A stretch of 64,000 nt of DNA from Cercis canadensis (Eukaryota; Streptophyta; Magnoliopsida; Fabales; Fabaceae), in contig QAOA01004890.1 of NCBI GenBank assembly GCA_003255065.1, positions 141,106 through 205,105 of the forward strand, given 5' to 3'. The notes below the pieces were generated by a model, which was not told where the DNA came from, ran no database searches, and saw only the letters and a list, made by a program, of their open reading frames with translations. The translations under genes and the position numbers were made by a program. Positions 1 to 10,444 of this stretch are shown one piece after another (position 1 is the first letter of the stretch; each line of letters begins with the position of its first letter).

Positions 1-664
1 ACTTGTTGGGAAACTCAACTACCTTACAGTGACACGTCCTGATATTGCCTTCCCTATGAGTGTACTTAGTCAATTTCTAAGTGTTCCGTGTGACAGTCAT
101 TGGGATGCAGTAGTTCGTATTTTAAAATACATCAAGAAGGCACCAGGTAAAGGCCTATTGTATGAAAGTAGATGACATACTCAAGTGGTTGGATATTCAA
201 ATGATGACTAGGCAGGCTGTCCATACAATAGACGCTCAACCATTGGATATTGTGTATTTGTTGGGGGCAATCTAGTGTCATGGAAGAGCAAGAAACAATC
301 AGTTGTTGCTCTATCCACGGCTGAGGCAGAATACCGAGCCATGGCTAAGGCAACCTGTGAGCTCATATGGCTGAAACAGTTACTTCAGGAGTTAAAATTC
401 ATAAAGATTCAACAGATGAAACTAATTTGTGATAACCAAGCAGCTCTCCACATTGCCTCCAATCCAGTCTTCCATGAAAGGACCAAACATATAGAGATTG
501 ACTGTCACTTTATTAGACAGAAAATACTTTCAGGGGATATTGCTACAAGTTTTGTTAGATCAAATGACCAGCTAGCAGACATATTCACTAAGTCTCTCAG
601 AGGCCCTCGGGTTAACTACATTTGTAACAAGCTTGGAACATATAATATGTATGCTCTAGTTTGA
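1..664 (+). pseudogene. Copia retrotransposon pol fragment (RT end and RNase H)
   Basis: This is the 3' end of a Ty1/Copia polyprotein that enters from the left edge of the window. In frame 2 it reads through the RT-to-RNase H linker and then RNase H, with the typical words STAEAEYRA (residues ~16-24 of the open stretch from 275), DNQAALHIA, and [15 protein letters not shown], ending at the stop at 662-664. Two in-frame stops, TGA at 173-175 and TAG at 209-211, break the upstream part, so the copy is dead. The second lies where the family normally has Trp, consistent with a TGG to TAG change. It is followed directly by a purine tract and an LTR. It lies in the same orientation as the starch branching enzyme gene and appears to sit in one of that gene's introns. 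Confidence 0.93.
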
Positions 665-671
665 GGGGGAG

Positions 672-832
672 TGTTAGAATATTAGTTGTAAATACTGTAA
701 TTATTATAGCATATTTTTAGGCTTGTAATTAGCTTATGATTAGGCCCATGATTAGGCCCGTTATTGCTGTACAGTTAATATAAATAATAAATGTGAGAAG
801 TTAGTCTCACAACCTTTTCCACTATTCTCACA
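672..832 (+). repeat. 3' LTR of the Copia fragment
   Basis: The pol stop is followed by a G-rich polypurine tract (665-671) and then by TGTTAGAATA, a canonical LTR start. A matching inverted end, TATTCTCACA (one mismatch), closes at 832, giving an LTR of about 161 bp. The 5' LTR is outside the window, so the end and the target duplication cannot be confirmed by comparison. Confidence 0.7.
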
Positions 833-1229
833 TTCATTATGAGTATTGCCAGGGATCAGCAATAGGTTTCCTGTATTTATTGTGCTTTCTTTTATGGTCG
901 GCTCTTTGATTTGATGAACTCATTTTTCATTTTCATACAGTTATCTAGATTCTTTATAGAGATTCATAAATTATTCTCTATTTGGGGTTGCATCTCACGA
1001 CCGTAGTGAAGCTAAACCATGATATAATAAGGGAACAAAATACATATTTCAGTAGTGCCTAGCCTTTTAATGTGGAGTACTTTTACCTTTAAATTCATGA
1101 TGTAGATTCTTAAACCTGTAGCAACTTTTACTGACTAATCCTGTGCAAGTTCCCTATGGCACAATAGTGTTATGCCTTTTGAATTTCTCTTTTAAGACTT
1201 CGAATTTTTATTTTCTGGAATTTACCCAG
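833..1229 (+). other. Intron sequence of the starch branching enzyme gene
   Basis: This stretch lies between the Copia LTR and the first visible exon. I see no coding similarity to the preceding part of the enzyme, so the upstream exons must lie to the left of the retrotransposon, outside the window. It ends in a usable acceptor, CCCAG, at 1225-1229. Confidence 0.6.
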
Positions 1230-3413
1230 GGGGATGCAAACTATTTAAGATATCATGGGATGCAAGAATTTGATCAGGCCATGCAGCATGTAGAAGAAAA
1301 ATATGATGTAAGTCCTCTTCTCTGCCTGCCTCTGCATTTGTCTATGTCAACAGATTGCCCTAATCAGGCCCCTTACTTTGAAAGGGTTGTCCCACCTTGA
1401 TTTCATTGTTATGGCTCTTGTTACTGGAGACAACTTGTGGGAAGTTGGTTTCAAATACCATAGAAAAAAAAAAATAGACACACACACACACATTCACTTT
1501 TGGAAGCTGGTTAATTGTTTTCTATTTCCTCTGAAACATGCTCTACCTGCATGGTCATCCTATCTACTCTTTACTAGATTACTCATAGTATTTGCAGTCC
1601 TAGTTTTATTTTCCCCCATGGTACTTTCAGAAAGAAATTTATGATATTTCTTAACTGTCGATGCAGTTCATGACTTCTGATCACCAATATATATCACGAA
1701 AAGATGAAGGTGACAAGATTATAGTCTTTGAAAGGGGCAACCTCGTTTTTGTCTTCAACTTTCATTGGTGCAACAGCTATTCAGATTACCGAGTTGGCTG
1801 CTTAAAGCCAGGGAAGTACAAGGTATTATCTTTGTATCATTGATTAGGCGAGACATAATGCAATCATTCTATATATACGCAAGTAACACTAGCAGTAAAT
1901 GATTACCTGTAATCCCCGAAGTAGCATTAATAGTAATCATAATATTACGTTGTTTATTGGTTTTTATGTTTAAGAAAACTCTGTTTTTAGGTTTTTCAAC
2001 TTGATGGTTTTGTCTCCCATTAAAATTACCACGGTATTATTACTGATATGTACCCATGGATTACCCAACTCAAATGCCAGAGTTGCTCAGCTTTGTTCTT
2101 TCTGCCTTTTTTTATGTTTGGTTTCTAACCATGGGTCGGCTGATTATAATACATATGCAATGATATATTTTTTCTTAGGTATATACAGTGTAACAATTAC
2201 TTGTTTTGGCATTATATGAGGATGTAACCGACAATTTGATAGGATATATGCCTTATTATAAGACTCTTACTGATTATTATGATATAAAGTCAGTTGACAT
2301 GGTGATCTAATTAGTCTTTTACACCAATGTGAAGCTTCGGCCTATTATTTCATCTTAAGAAACATTCTTTTTTACCTATCTTTGTCTGATAGCCAGTTAT
2401 AGGCATCTTCCAACTCAGATCCCAATTGAGGAAATCACGATATGGTGATTATGAAATTCCAATCCTTAACTCCTAGGGGATTCAAGTTTGAATTCCCTTT
2501 CATAGAAATGTAAAGTGCTTACATCTAACCAAGAGCCCGCATGCACCTACAAAGGTGACCTCCATTCAAGCTTCTATTCATCTTCATATCATTGTTGGTG
2601 ACGCATTCTGTTGAGTTTGTTTGGGTAAAAGTGACTCCCCCTGCCTTCTATATTGAAACTTCAATCAGGCCAAATGACAGTAGGGCAAAGTTGGTTTTAG
2701 AAAAGGTAGTTAAGAACTTGAGGAAAATCACCAAAATAAAAGCAACTGATCTTCCGCTCTTTTTCACCATTTATATTTGTGTGCTTAGATTCTATCAAAT
2801 GTGGAATGTTCATGAACCCATGGAAGTGACATTTAACCTGCCCACGAAGGCACATCTGCTTGACATAGGCTGTTGTGGTTGCTAATGCTTGCAACGATTT
2901 AACCCATACTTATATTTTCTTTCTTATTTATTTTTTAAGTTCTAAACTCATTTGTTCAATTTATATAATGGATTATATATTTTCTTTTTCCAGATTGTCT
3001 TGGATTCAGATGACCCATTGTTTGGAGGGTTCAATAGGCTTGATCATACTGCTGAGTACTTCACCAATGTATGGGACTTCTCTAAACACATAATGCTCTC
3101 CCCTCTCTCCCTCTCTACATCTGTGTGTGTGCGTGCTCGCCCATATGTGTTTAAGCATGTCAGTATGTCTTGTATACCCGTGGAAGTGTTGTTCCCTTCT
3201 GTGCATTTGTGTTGGCGTTCATGTGAATGTGATTTTTCCTTTTTGGCATTCCCTCTAAGGAATAAACAGCTCTTTGAAGTTTCATGGATGATTGTGCAGG
3301 ATGGATGGTATAACGACCGGCCTCGGTCCTTTCTAGTGTATGCACCTTCTAGAACAGCAGTGGTGTATGCCCTTGCAGATGATGAAGCTGAACCAGAGCC
3401 AGTCAAACCCTGA
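1230..3413 (+). CDS. SBE2: Starch branching enzyme class II, last four exons (partial)
   Basis: This is the C-terminal part of a plastid 1,4-alpha-glucan branching enzyme, which makes alpha-1,6 branches in amylopectin. The exons are 1230-1307, 1667-1822, 2994-3068 and 3300-3413 (TGA stop). All have GT/AG borders and phase 0, and lengths of 26, 52 and 25 codons plus 37 codons and the stop. The joined reading covers the end of the GH13 region ([15 protein letters not shown]), then the C-terminal all-beta domain with [37 protein letters not shown] and [19 protein letters not shown]. An acidic tail ([11 protein letters not shown]) follows. The wording is that of class A/II enzymes (Arabidopsis SBE2.1/2.2). 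The catalytic barrel and transit peptide lie off the left edge. A Copia element sits in the intron just upstream, but the visible exons are undamaged, so the gene could still be functional. Confidence 0.93.
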
Positions 3414-3790
3414 TGGGAGCTTCTTGTATGAACTAGGAAGAAAGATGCAACATGCTGCACACCGGGATGTAAAGGTGACTAGCGCATAATGGCATAGATG
3501 CAGTAACACCTAGTCGATCTAGCCAACTAACATATCTGGTAGTTCGACCACCACGGAAACGGGAAAGAAGCATAATTCAAGCGAGAATATACATGAAATC
3601 AGTCTATATATAATGCAAGATAATCTTTTGTTAGGAAAGCAGACTAATGTGGAATTCTTGTACATGTGTCTCGGTAGGTAAGTATAGACTGTGTAGTGCA
3701 CCACACATTCTGTTCGTAGGGTTTTAACTTAAGTTGTATTGCATTTGAAGGAATGCAGAACAATAAAAGTACAAACCTTAGATTGATTGC
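3414..3790 (+). other. Probable 3' UTR of the starch branching enzyme gene
   Basis: Non-coding sequence follows the TGA. A canonical poly(A) signal, AATAAA, lies at 3762-3767, about 350 bases past the stop, which is a normal 3' UTR length for a plant gene. Confidence 0.5.
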
Positions 3791-4090
3791 CACCTGCCAA
3801 GATTCTCAGAAGTGCATCCTCTGCATGTTTTAGATTTAAGGAAAGCTTCCGAGGGCTTTCCCAGAAAGAGTTCTAGGAGACTTTTATAGGTGTCTCCTTG
3901 GGATCTAAAAGTCGTGTTCTAGCAATACAAGATCAGAAGTCCATGCTCTGCTAATAATTTAAGGTTCCACCAAAAAAAGAATCCTAACAATAAATTTAAC
4001 AGTTTTTGTCATTTTTCTCACATAGCTCGTCATATTTATTTGTTATTTATCACCAAATTTGTAAGAGAAAATTGCTGCATGTTACTTTAT

Positions 4091-4596
4091 AGGCTTAATT
4101 GTAATTTTGGTTCTTTTATTTTAATAACTTGAACTTTTTTGGTATCTCTTATTTAAAAATGAACAATTTATTTTTTTTTATATTTATAAAATGTGCAATT
4201 TTTGTCATTTTTTAAGTCTAGTTTAAGGTGTAAAATTTTTTAATTTATAATCTCACCATTCAAATTGAAGAGTTATGTTTTGCAAATTTTTAATTTGATC
4301 TAATGATGGGATTGAACTCAAAATATTAAAACCAGAAGTTTTCATCTAACTATATATTTAAATTCGTTCATCGTTAGATCGAGTTAAAATTTTGATAAGA
4401 GGTTTATAAGACGTAGTTCTTTAATTTGAATGGTGAGATTATAAATTAGAGAATTTTACACTTTAAAATATACTTAAAAGACAAAAAAATTAAATTACAC
4501 ATTTTATGAATATAAAAGAACTAAATTATTTTTTTTAAATTAGAAGAACCAAAAAATTTAAGTTAAAATAAAAGAATCAAAATTACAATTAAACCT
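4091..4596. mobile_element. Inverted-repeat MITE, family A, copy 1
   Basis: The ends are near-perfect inverted repeats: AGGCTTAATTGTAATTTTGG on the left and the complement of AGGTTTAATTGTAATTTTG on the right. Pairing continues inward for well over 60 bases (TTCTTTTATTTTAA and its complement). The interior is also symmetric, for example GATCTAATGATGGGAT against CATCGTTAGATCGAG. It has no coding capacity. A second copy of the same family is at 16415-16871. The superfamily is not clear because I cannot fix a target duplication. Confidence 0.75.
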
Positions 4597-5261
4597 ATTT
4601 TATATGTCACTGCCTAGTTGATAGTATTTTAGCTTAGAGTGTTCAGTGTGACAAAGTACGAACATATCTAATTTGTAGATAGCTTTACTCAAGCTGGAGA
4701 ATATATTCCTCACACTACCTGGAACCGCAAACGTTTGTTTCACATCGTATGGTAAGCAAGTGATCAAAATAGTTATTCAATTCGTAAGTTGGTTTGCATT
4801 ACAAAGAGAGCTAAGTTGATTGTCCGTCAAAACTATATAACATTAAGGAGCTTCTTTCACTTTACTGTATCACATCAAAGATTGACCAGCCAGAATAAGG
4901 CGCCGTTTAGATAACATAGTTTACAGTTTATTAGAGCTTCTTTATTAATATAAGTGTTTTTATGTAAAAAAAAAAATAGTATTTAGATAAACTTAAATAA
5001 ATAATTCATTAACTCTTAAAAAGTTATTTTTAATTTATTTTATGAAGTCAATCTTAGAAAAGCCTTGTGGAAAAGCTCATTTCTTTCATTACCGACAAGC
5101 TATGTCTGAAATTTATGGACAATTTTATCCCCGCCTTCAACGCTACTTGAACTCTTATCTCCCTCCAATTTCTTCCATTGATCCAGGTTCTGATACCATC
5201 AATCATCTCTTGGCTCTGTATCTCTCACCAATTTCTTCCATCGACGTTCTGAGACTTGTCC
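4597..5261. other. Intergenic, no gene seen
   Basis: AT-rich spacer between the MITE and the PPR pseudogene. Around 4898 there is a short GGCGCCGTTTAGATAAC phrase of the kind found at the ends of plant MITEs, but I could not find its partner. I see nothing else. Confidence 0.4.
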
Positions 5262-6999
5262 ATGGCTTCTCCATCTCCGTTCGTCGCTTCTGTTGTATCT
5301 CTATGGCTTATAATTATAGAAATTACTGAAAAGGAGAAAACAAGCTAACCCAAACCGATTTGGTGAACCGAATCTCTCGTCTCCTCGTCCTCAATCGCTT
5401 TGATGCCCTCAAAGGTTTGTGCTCCAACTTCTCCGATGAACTCTTGGACTCTGTTCTTCGCAGACTCCAACTCAATCCATTCGCTTGTTTGGCTTTCTTC
5501 AAATTTGCCTCCAAGCAAAAAAACTATTGACGAAATCTTAACTTTTACTGCAAAATTGTTCACATACTGTCTAGAGCTCAAATGTATGACGAGACGAGAT
5601 TGTATTTGAAGGAATTGGTCGGTCATTGTAAGAATAATTACTCGGCATTTGCCATATGGGATGAGTTTGTCAGGGCTTATAGGGAATTTACATTTTCTCA
5701 TATAGTTTTTGATATGCTTCTCAAGGCTTTTGCTGAGAAGAGGATGACTAAAATATGCACTGAACGTGTTTGATGATATGGGCTAGTGTGGTCTTTTGCT
5801 GAGTTTGAGTTCCTGCAATTGCTTGTTGAGTAATTTAGTTAAGAATGGTGAATGTATGAAAACAATGCTGGTATATGATCAGATGATCAACATGGGAATT
5901 GTGCCTGATGTTTATACGTGTACAATTATGGTTAATGTTGATTGTCGGGTGGGCAAAGTGGCTAGGACTTTAACTTTTATGGAACAGATGGATTGATTCG
6001 TGGGTATATAAGCCAGGGGGATGTGGAGGGAGCCAAAAGAGTATTGAGTTTGATGTTTGAGAAGGGGATTTCTAGAAATGTGGTTACTTATACTTTGTTG
6101 ATGAAAGGTTACTGTAAACAAAGATGGTTGAACCCGAGAAGCTACTTCAAGACATGTAGAAAGATGAATTGGCTACTGTGGATGAATGTGTTTATGTCGT
6201 ATTAGTGGATGGGTATTGTCAAATTAGCGAAATGGATGATGCTCTTAGGATGCAAGATGAAATGTTAAAAGATAGGCTTGAAAGTGAATATATTTATCTG
6301 CAACTCCTTGATCAATGGGTACTGTAAGCATGGTCAAGTTTCCAAAGCAGACAAAGTGTTTAGACAAATTGTGTACTGGAATTTAAGGCCGGATTCTTAT
6401 AGCTATAACACACTTTGAGATGGATATGTCAGGGAGGGGCACATAAGCAAGGCTATTATGCTTTATGAGATGTTACAGGAAGGAATTAATACAACAGTTG
6501 TAACTTCTAATATTATTCTTAAGGGCTTATGTCATACTGGATCTTATGATGATGTCTTTGGTCTTTGGTGTTCGATGCTAAATAGGGGTGTGGCTCCAAA
6601 TGAGTTCAACTATTGTACTCTACTTGTTTTCTTTTTCAAAATGGGAGATTCTGACTAGGCTATAATGCTTTGGAAAGATATGTTAGCTCAAGGATTTATT
6701 AGGAGCAGTGTCGCCTTAATACAATCATCAGTGGATTGTGTAAAATGGGGAAAGTGGTGGAAGCACAGGCAATTTTTGATAGGATGAAGGAGTTGGGATC
6801 TTCACGAGATGCAATAACATATGGGACCTTTAGTGATGGATATTGTAAAATTGGAAATATTGGAGAAGCTTTTAGAATTAAAGATGCGATGGAGGGGCAA
6901 ACACTTTGTCCTTGTCCTCCCATTGAAATGTATAATTTTCTTAGTAGTGGACTTTTTAAGTCTAGCAAGTCAAATTCAGTTATTGATCTCCTTATATAA
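5262..6999 (+). pseudogene. Pentatricopeptide repeat (PPR) protein pseudogene
   Basis: This is a remnant of a P-class PPR gene. It starts at an ATG at 5262 (MASPSPFVASVVS) and soon meets a frameshift and a stop. The reading continues in other frames: a pre-PPR region from about 5345 (TDLVNRISRLLVLNRF), then repeats with typical PPR wording at 5796-5996 (VPDVYTCTIMVN), 5993-6205 (RNVVTYTLLMKGYCK), 6458-6658 (TSNIILKGLCHTG, APNEFNYCTLL) and 6736-6999 (SRDAITYGTFSDGYCKIGN). Continuity needs at least four frame changes, and several in-frame stops occur (for example at 5528, 6416 and 6656). Similarity stops about two-thirds of the way through the expected protein, so the 3' end is missing. The wording resembles the mitochondrial PPR protein At1g19290. 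It is almost certainly non-functional. Confidence 0.88.
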
Positions 7000-7340
7000 A
7001 AATTTATCATATAAGACCTTCTTATATAAACGCTTAAATAAGTTGTTTACTCATACAAGACCTAAGTCAAAGGCCTGAATTTCCCGATATTGGAGAGAAT
7101 TAAACAAAAACATAAAGTAATTCAACTACATTAATGGACATCCTATCGTTATTTAAGCACAAGAAATATGGTATCATCATACCAAAAATGATGGAACCAT
7201 ATCCCTTTCCTCGCTCAATTAGAAACAATTAAAACAGTTACGATCGATACAAGCATTTTTTTCCAAGAATTCTCCACAGCAGCCATGGGTCACCCCAAAG
7301 AAAAGCCAGAAAAGTTATTTAGAGCAGCATCTCACTAAAT
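7000..7340. other. Intergenic / 3' UTR of the GRF gene
   Basis: Short spacer between the PPR remnant and the minus-strand GRF stop codon. It probably holds the GRF 3' UTR. I see no other feature. Confidence 0.4.
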
Positions 7341-9453
7341 CTAAGTGCTGATAAAGCTAGTCTCACAGACAGAACTAGGAGGCAATTGATGTAGAACACT
7401 GGTCGGTGAAGAGGCCGAGGTAGATGATCTCAGCGCTTCTGCAAGTGGTCCTCCCATGGAAGCCACTTGATTAGCCGAAGTCCAAGCTGCTCCCCAGTTC
7501 AATTGGGGTTGCTCCGTGTCAACATTTCCAGTTCTAGGACAAGGATTATCTCCATTGCCAGTCGACAATTTCAAAGACACGTCCGACGACGTATTTCCAG
7601 GCATTGAAATAGAGAGGCATGTAGCCGAGTTGATGGAGCTACTACTAGCATTGCTTTCAGCATTGTCAGATTCTTGAAGAGATCGTGGCCAATCGTCAAA
7701 AAAATGCCGCAAAATATGGCCATCAGATCTTCCATCCCCACCCACATTTCCTTGGCTTTCAAACAAACTCTTGTTTTCGTTCTTGGTCCCAGAGGAACTA
7801 CAGAGGACCCAGCAACATGATACCAAGATATCAGGCAGGGAATTATTATATGAAGAGAGCAAAAAGAAAAAAATGGCTGTAGAACACAAGGACAGCACTA
7901 TGTCCATATTGGTTTAGAAAGAAACGGTTGGGGTTTATTAATGCAGAATCTGACTTTCTTTTCCCAGCATGGGGTCCTACCAGTTGTGCATCACAGAGAT
8001 GAAAGATACTCCCATCGATTATTCAATTAGGAATCAAATCAAATCAAATGCAAACTTACTTTATGAACATCAACCAAGTAATCTTTTAAAGAAAAACAGA
8101 AAATAAAAACAAGATGTCCCACCAAGTTACTTCCTTTCCTGAAGCAAAGCGAATCCACTGATTGCCCAATATTTGATATTTCATTACAGTGATCCTAAAA
8201 TCATAATTCTAAGTTGCTAGTTTGCTAAATAGACATTAAGTACAGAGAGAGCATGGTTACCTTTGATTAAGGTGAAGAAGATCAAAAGGGGATTTTAATG
8301 ATGCTGTTGCCAAAGGGGGTGCAGAAATTGAGGCTGTAGCACCGAGAGTCCCACTACCAGTGGCAGCACCAACAGGGGTGGTTGGTGTGGGTAGTTCCAC
8401 AGGCTTTCTTGAACGGTTTCGACCGCGATGCATGTGGCGGTCGCAGTACTTCTGTCCGGCCACCACGTCCCTCGAACACCGCCATTTTTTGCCGTCCGTC
8501 CTCCGGCACCGGCCGGGCTCTGGATCCATGGCAGCTCTTCCCCAGTATCCTGATTGCAACACTGATGCAACAAACAAGTTCAATATCTAGCCATAGCTAT
8601 TTACACTAACACATGGCCTATTGGGACAAGACAAACCAATTCACAAAAAATTCAAGAATGCCGACTGCGAAAAATCATTTCTTTTCGTCAAATTAAACTA
8701 ACTTCGACGAGTAAAAAAACATTAAAAAGAATACTTCCCGAAGATCCTTTATAAAATTAAGGAAGGAAAGGAACCATTTTTAATGATCACAGAACCAAAA
8801 AGTGCATTTTTTTTTAATATATAGCATAAGACATAAGAAAAAGAAAGTGCTATTTTTGAGAGAAACTTACAAGCAGGTTGATAATGTGGATAATGTTGTA
8901 GAGGGTGATGTAGGAAATATGCAGGGGAATGGAGAAGGCTTTTCCTGATTGGCTGAAGGAGCTCAGGAGGAACAGTAGCACCGGCTAACATGTATCTGAA
9001 TATCAAAGCCTGCAACTCAAGCTCCTGCCACTGAGCCACGCTGAAATAATTCCCCATCCCTAACAGGCACAATAATAATATAATTGAGAAACCATAAAGG
9101 GAAAAGAGAAAATGAATGACCCAAAACAAAGATTAATCCAAGAAAAGAAAGATGAGCTCGATGCAAGCTTGAAAAGGAAGCAAGTAATCCAGAAGGTAAT
9201 TGAACTCTCCGGGTTTCTGTTACCCAAGAAATGGAATGCAAATCTTACTGGGAAATCTGGTAGTAGCTATTGTTGAATCAGAAAATGCTGACAAGGTGCT
9301 GACTTTGCTGTTGGGTTCAGGCACAAACAAAGGAAGAGCAGAGGCAGGTGATTGTGGCTGTTGATGGGGTTCAAGGAGAAGTTTTGGCATCTTTGCAGAA
9401 TGTTGTTGCTCTGACTCATGCTGGTTTCTCCATTGCTTCAGATGGAAGTCCAT
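7341..9453 (-). CDS. GRF3: Growth-regulating factor (GRF3/GRF4-type transcription factor)
   Basis: This nuclear transcription factor works with GIF/AN3 coactivators to promote cell proliferation in leaves and other organs. There are four exons on the minus strand: 9453-9249, 9059-8871, 8561-8261 and 7797-7341. All have GT/AG borders, and the phases add up to one 383-residue protein. Residues ~74-110 are the QLQ domain ([20 protein letters not shown]), which binds GIF. Residues ~144-188 are the WRC domain ([20 protein letters not shown], with the Cys3-His zinc motif and the basic [12 protein letters not shown] nuclear signal). The C-terminal exon has the [31 protein letters not shown] and GGPLAEALR motifs shared by GRF1-4. 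The start is chosen because MDFHLKQWR matches GRF3/4 N-termini. It is post-transcriptionally controlled by miR396, whose site spans the end of the WRC domain. The gene is intact. Whether it should be called GRF3 or GRF4 cannot be settled here. Confidence 0.95.
8395..8416 (-). promoter_or_regulatory. miR396 target site in the GRF mRNA
   Basis: The mRNA reads CCGTTCAAGAAAGCCTGTGG followed by AA. The plus strand (TTCCACAGGCTTTCTTGAAC, then GG) matches the miR396 sequence except for one extra G after TTCCACAG and the final bases. That single-base bulge is the known arrangement in dicot GRFs. The site encodes the RSRKPVE segment at the end of the WRC domain. Confidence 0.93.
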
Positions 9454-9950
9454 GGAGAGAGAGAGAGAGAGAATGGATATTAATGTTGGTTGCTTTTGGT
9501 TAAGTCGGATTAATTAGCTTTGTTTGATGTGTTGGGTATGTGAAGAGCAAGTTTGTAAAAAGCTTTTGCAGAGCGTTCTGCGGTGTCCTTTATATCTTTG
9601 GCAGATGCCTGTTCTGCTAGACACAAAGAGAGAGAGGGAGAAGCGAGTGGGGAGAGAGAGAGAGAGGGGGGATTCTGACAGCAAAAGCCTGCAAAGTTTG
9701 TTTTGAAGCCAGTGGAGAAGCGTTAGAGCACTTGAGAAAAAGACAGGCAGACAAGACAGTGGAGAGAAAAAAGAAGAGACCCAGAAAATATTAATAAAAT
9801 AATACAACAATTAGATAGCTAGAGAGATGAAAGAACCTGCAGTCTTTCTGTCTTTCTGCTTTGCATTGGAAATAGCACAAGAGGGATAGAATAGCATAGG
9901 AGCAGAGGCTTAAGACGGGGGAAAACAGAACCTTAATAAATAAGCTTTAC
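9454..9950 (-). promoter_or_regulatory. GRF 5' leader and proximal promoter
   Basis: Upstream of the GRF start codon are two GA/CT-rich microsatellites, at 9455-9472 and about 9645-9668. CT-rich leaders of this kind are common in plant GRF genes. I see no coding sequence here. The region is bounded upstream by a MITE starting near 9953. The transcription start cannot be placed exactly. Confidence 0.5.
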
Positions 9951-9952
9951 AT

Positions 9953-10444
9953 AGTGAAATTTACATAAATAATATATATTTATAAATTATTTATTTTTTA
10001 TATAAAAAAAAACACGTCTTAAAAGTTAAAATATATTCAATTAAAATATTTTTATTCTGTAAAAGAGCAAAATAAGTTCATGTAATATAAAAAAGTAATA
10101 ACGCATTAGTTTGTGTTCTAATTAAACATGTTTTATAAAGTTAAAGTGTGATACATTTTTTAAAAAAAAGTGGTCACATTTTAACCTTATAAAGTATGCT
10201 TAATTAAAACACGTTTTATAGGTTAAAATGTGAATGTCTTTTACTATAAAGCATATTTAATTTTATAAACATTTCAACAATTTTTTAAATAGAAAACATA
10301 TAATTTTTAAACATGTCTTATAATATTTTTAGTAAATATATATATAACATATTCTCTCTTATAAATAATAAATAATTAAATAATTAAAATTATTTATTTT
10401 AAATAAATAATTTATAAACATATATTATTTAATTCAATTTACCA
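9953..10444. mobile_element. Inverted-repeat MITE, family B, copy 1
   Basis: The left end (GTGAAATTTACATAAATAAT and on through ATATATATTTATAAATTATTTATT) pairs with the complement of the right end (AAATAAATAATTTATAAACA, then TATATTATTTAATTCAATTTACC). The interior repeats inverted phrases such as ACATGTTTTATAAAGTTAAA and its relatives. It has no coding capacity. A second copy with the same ends is at 36945-37306. Confidence 0.65.
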
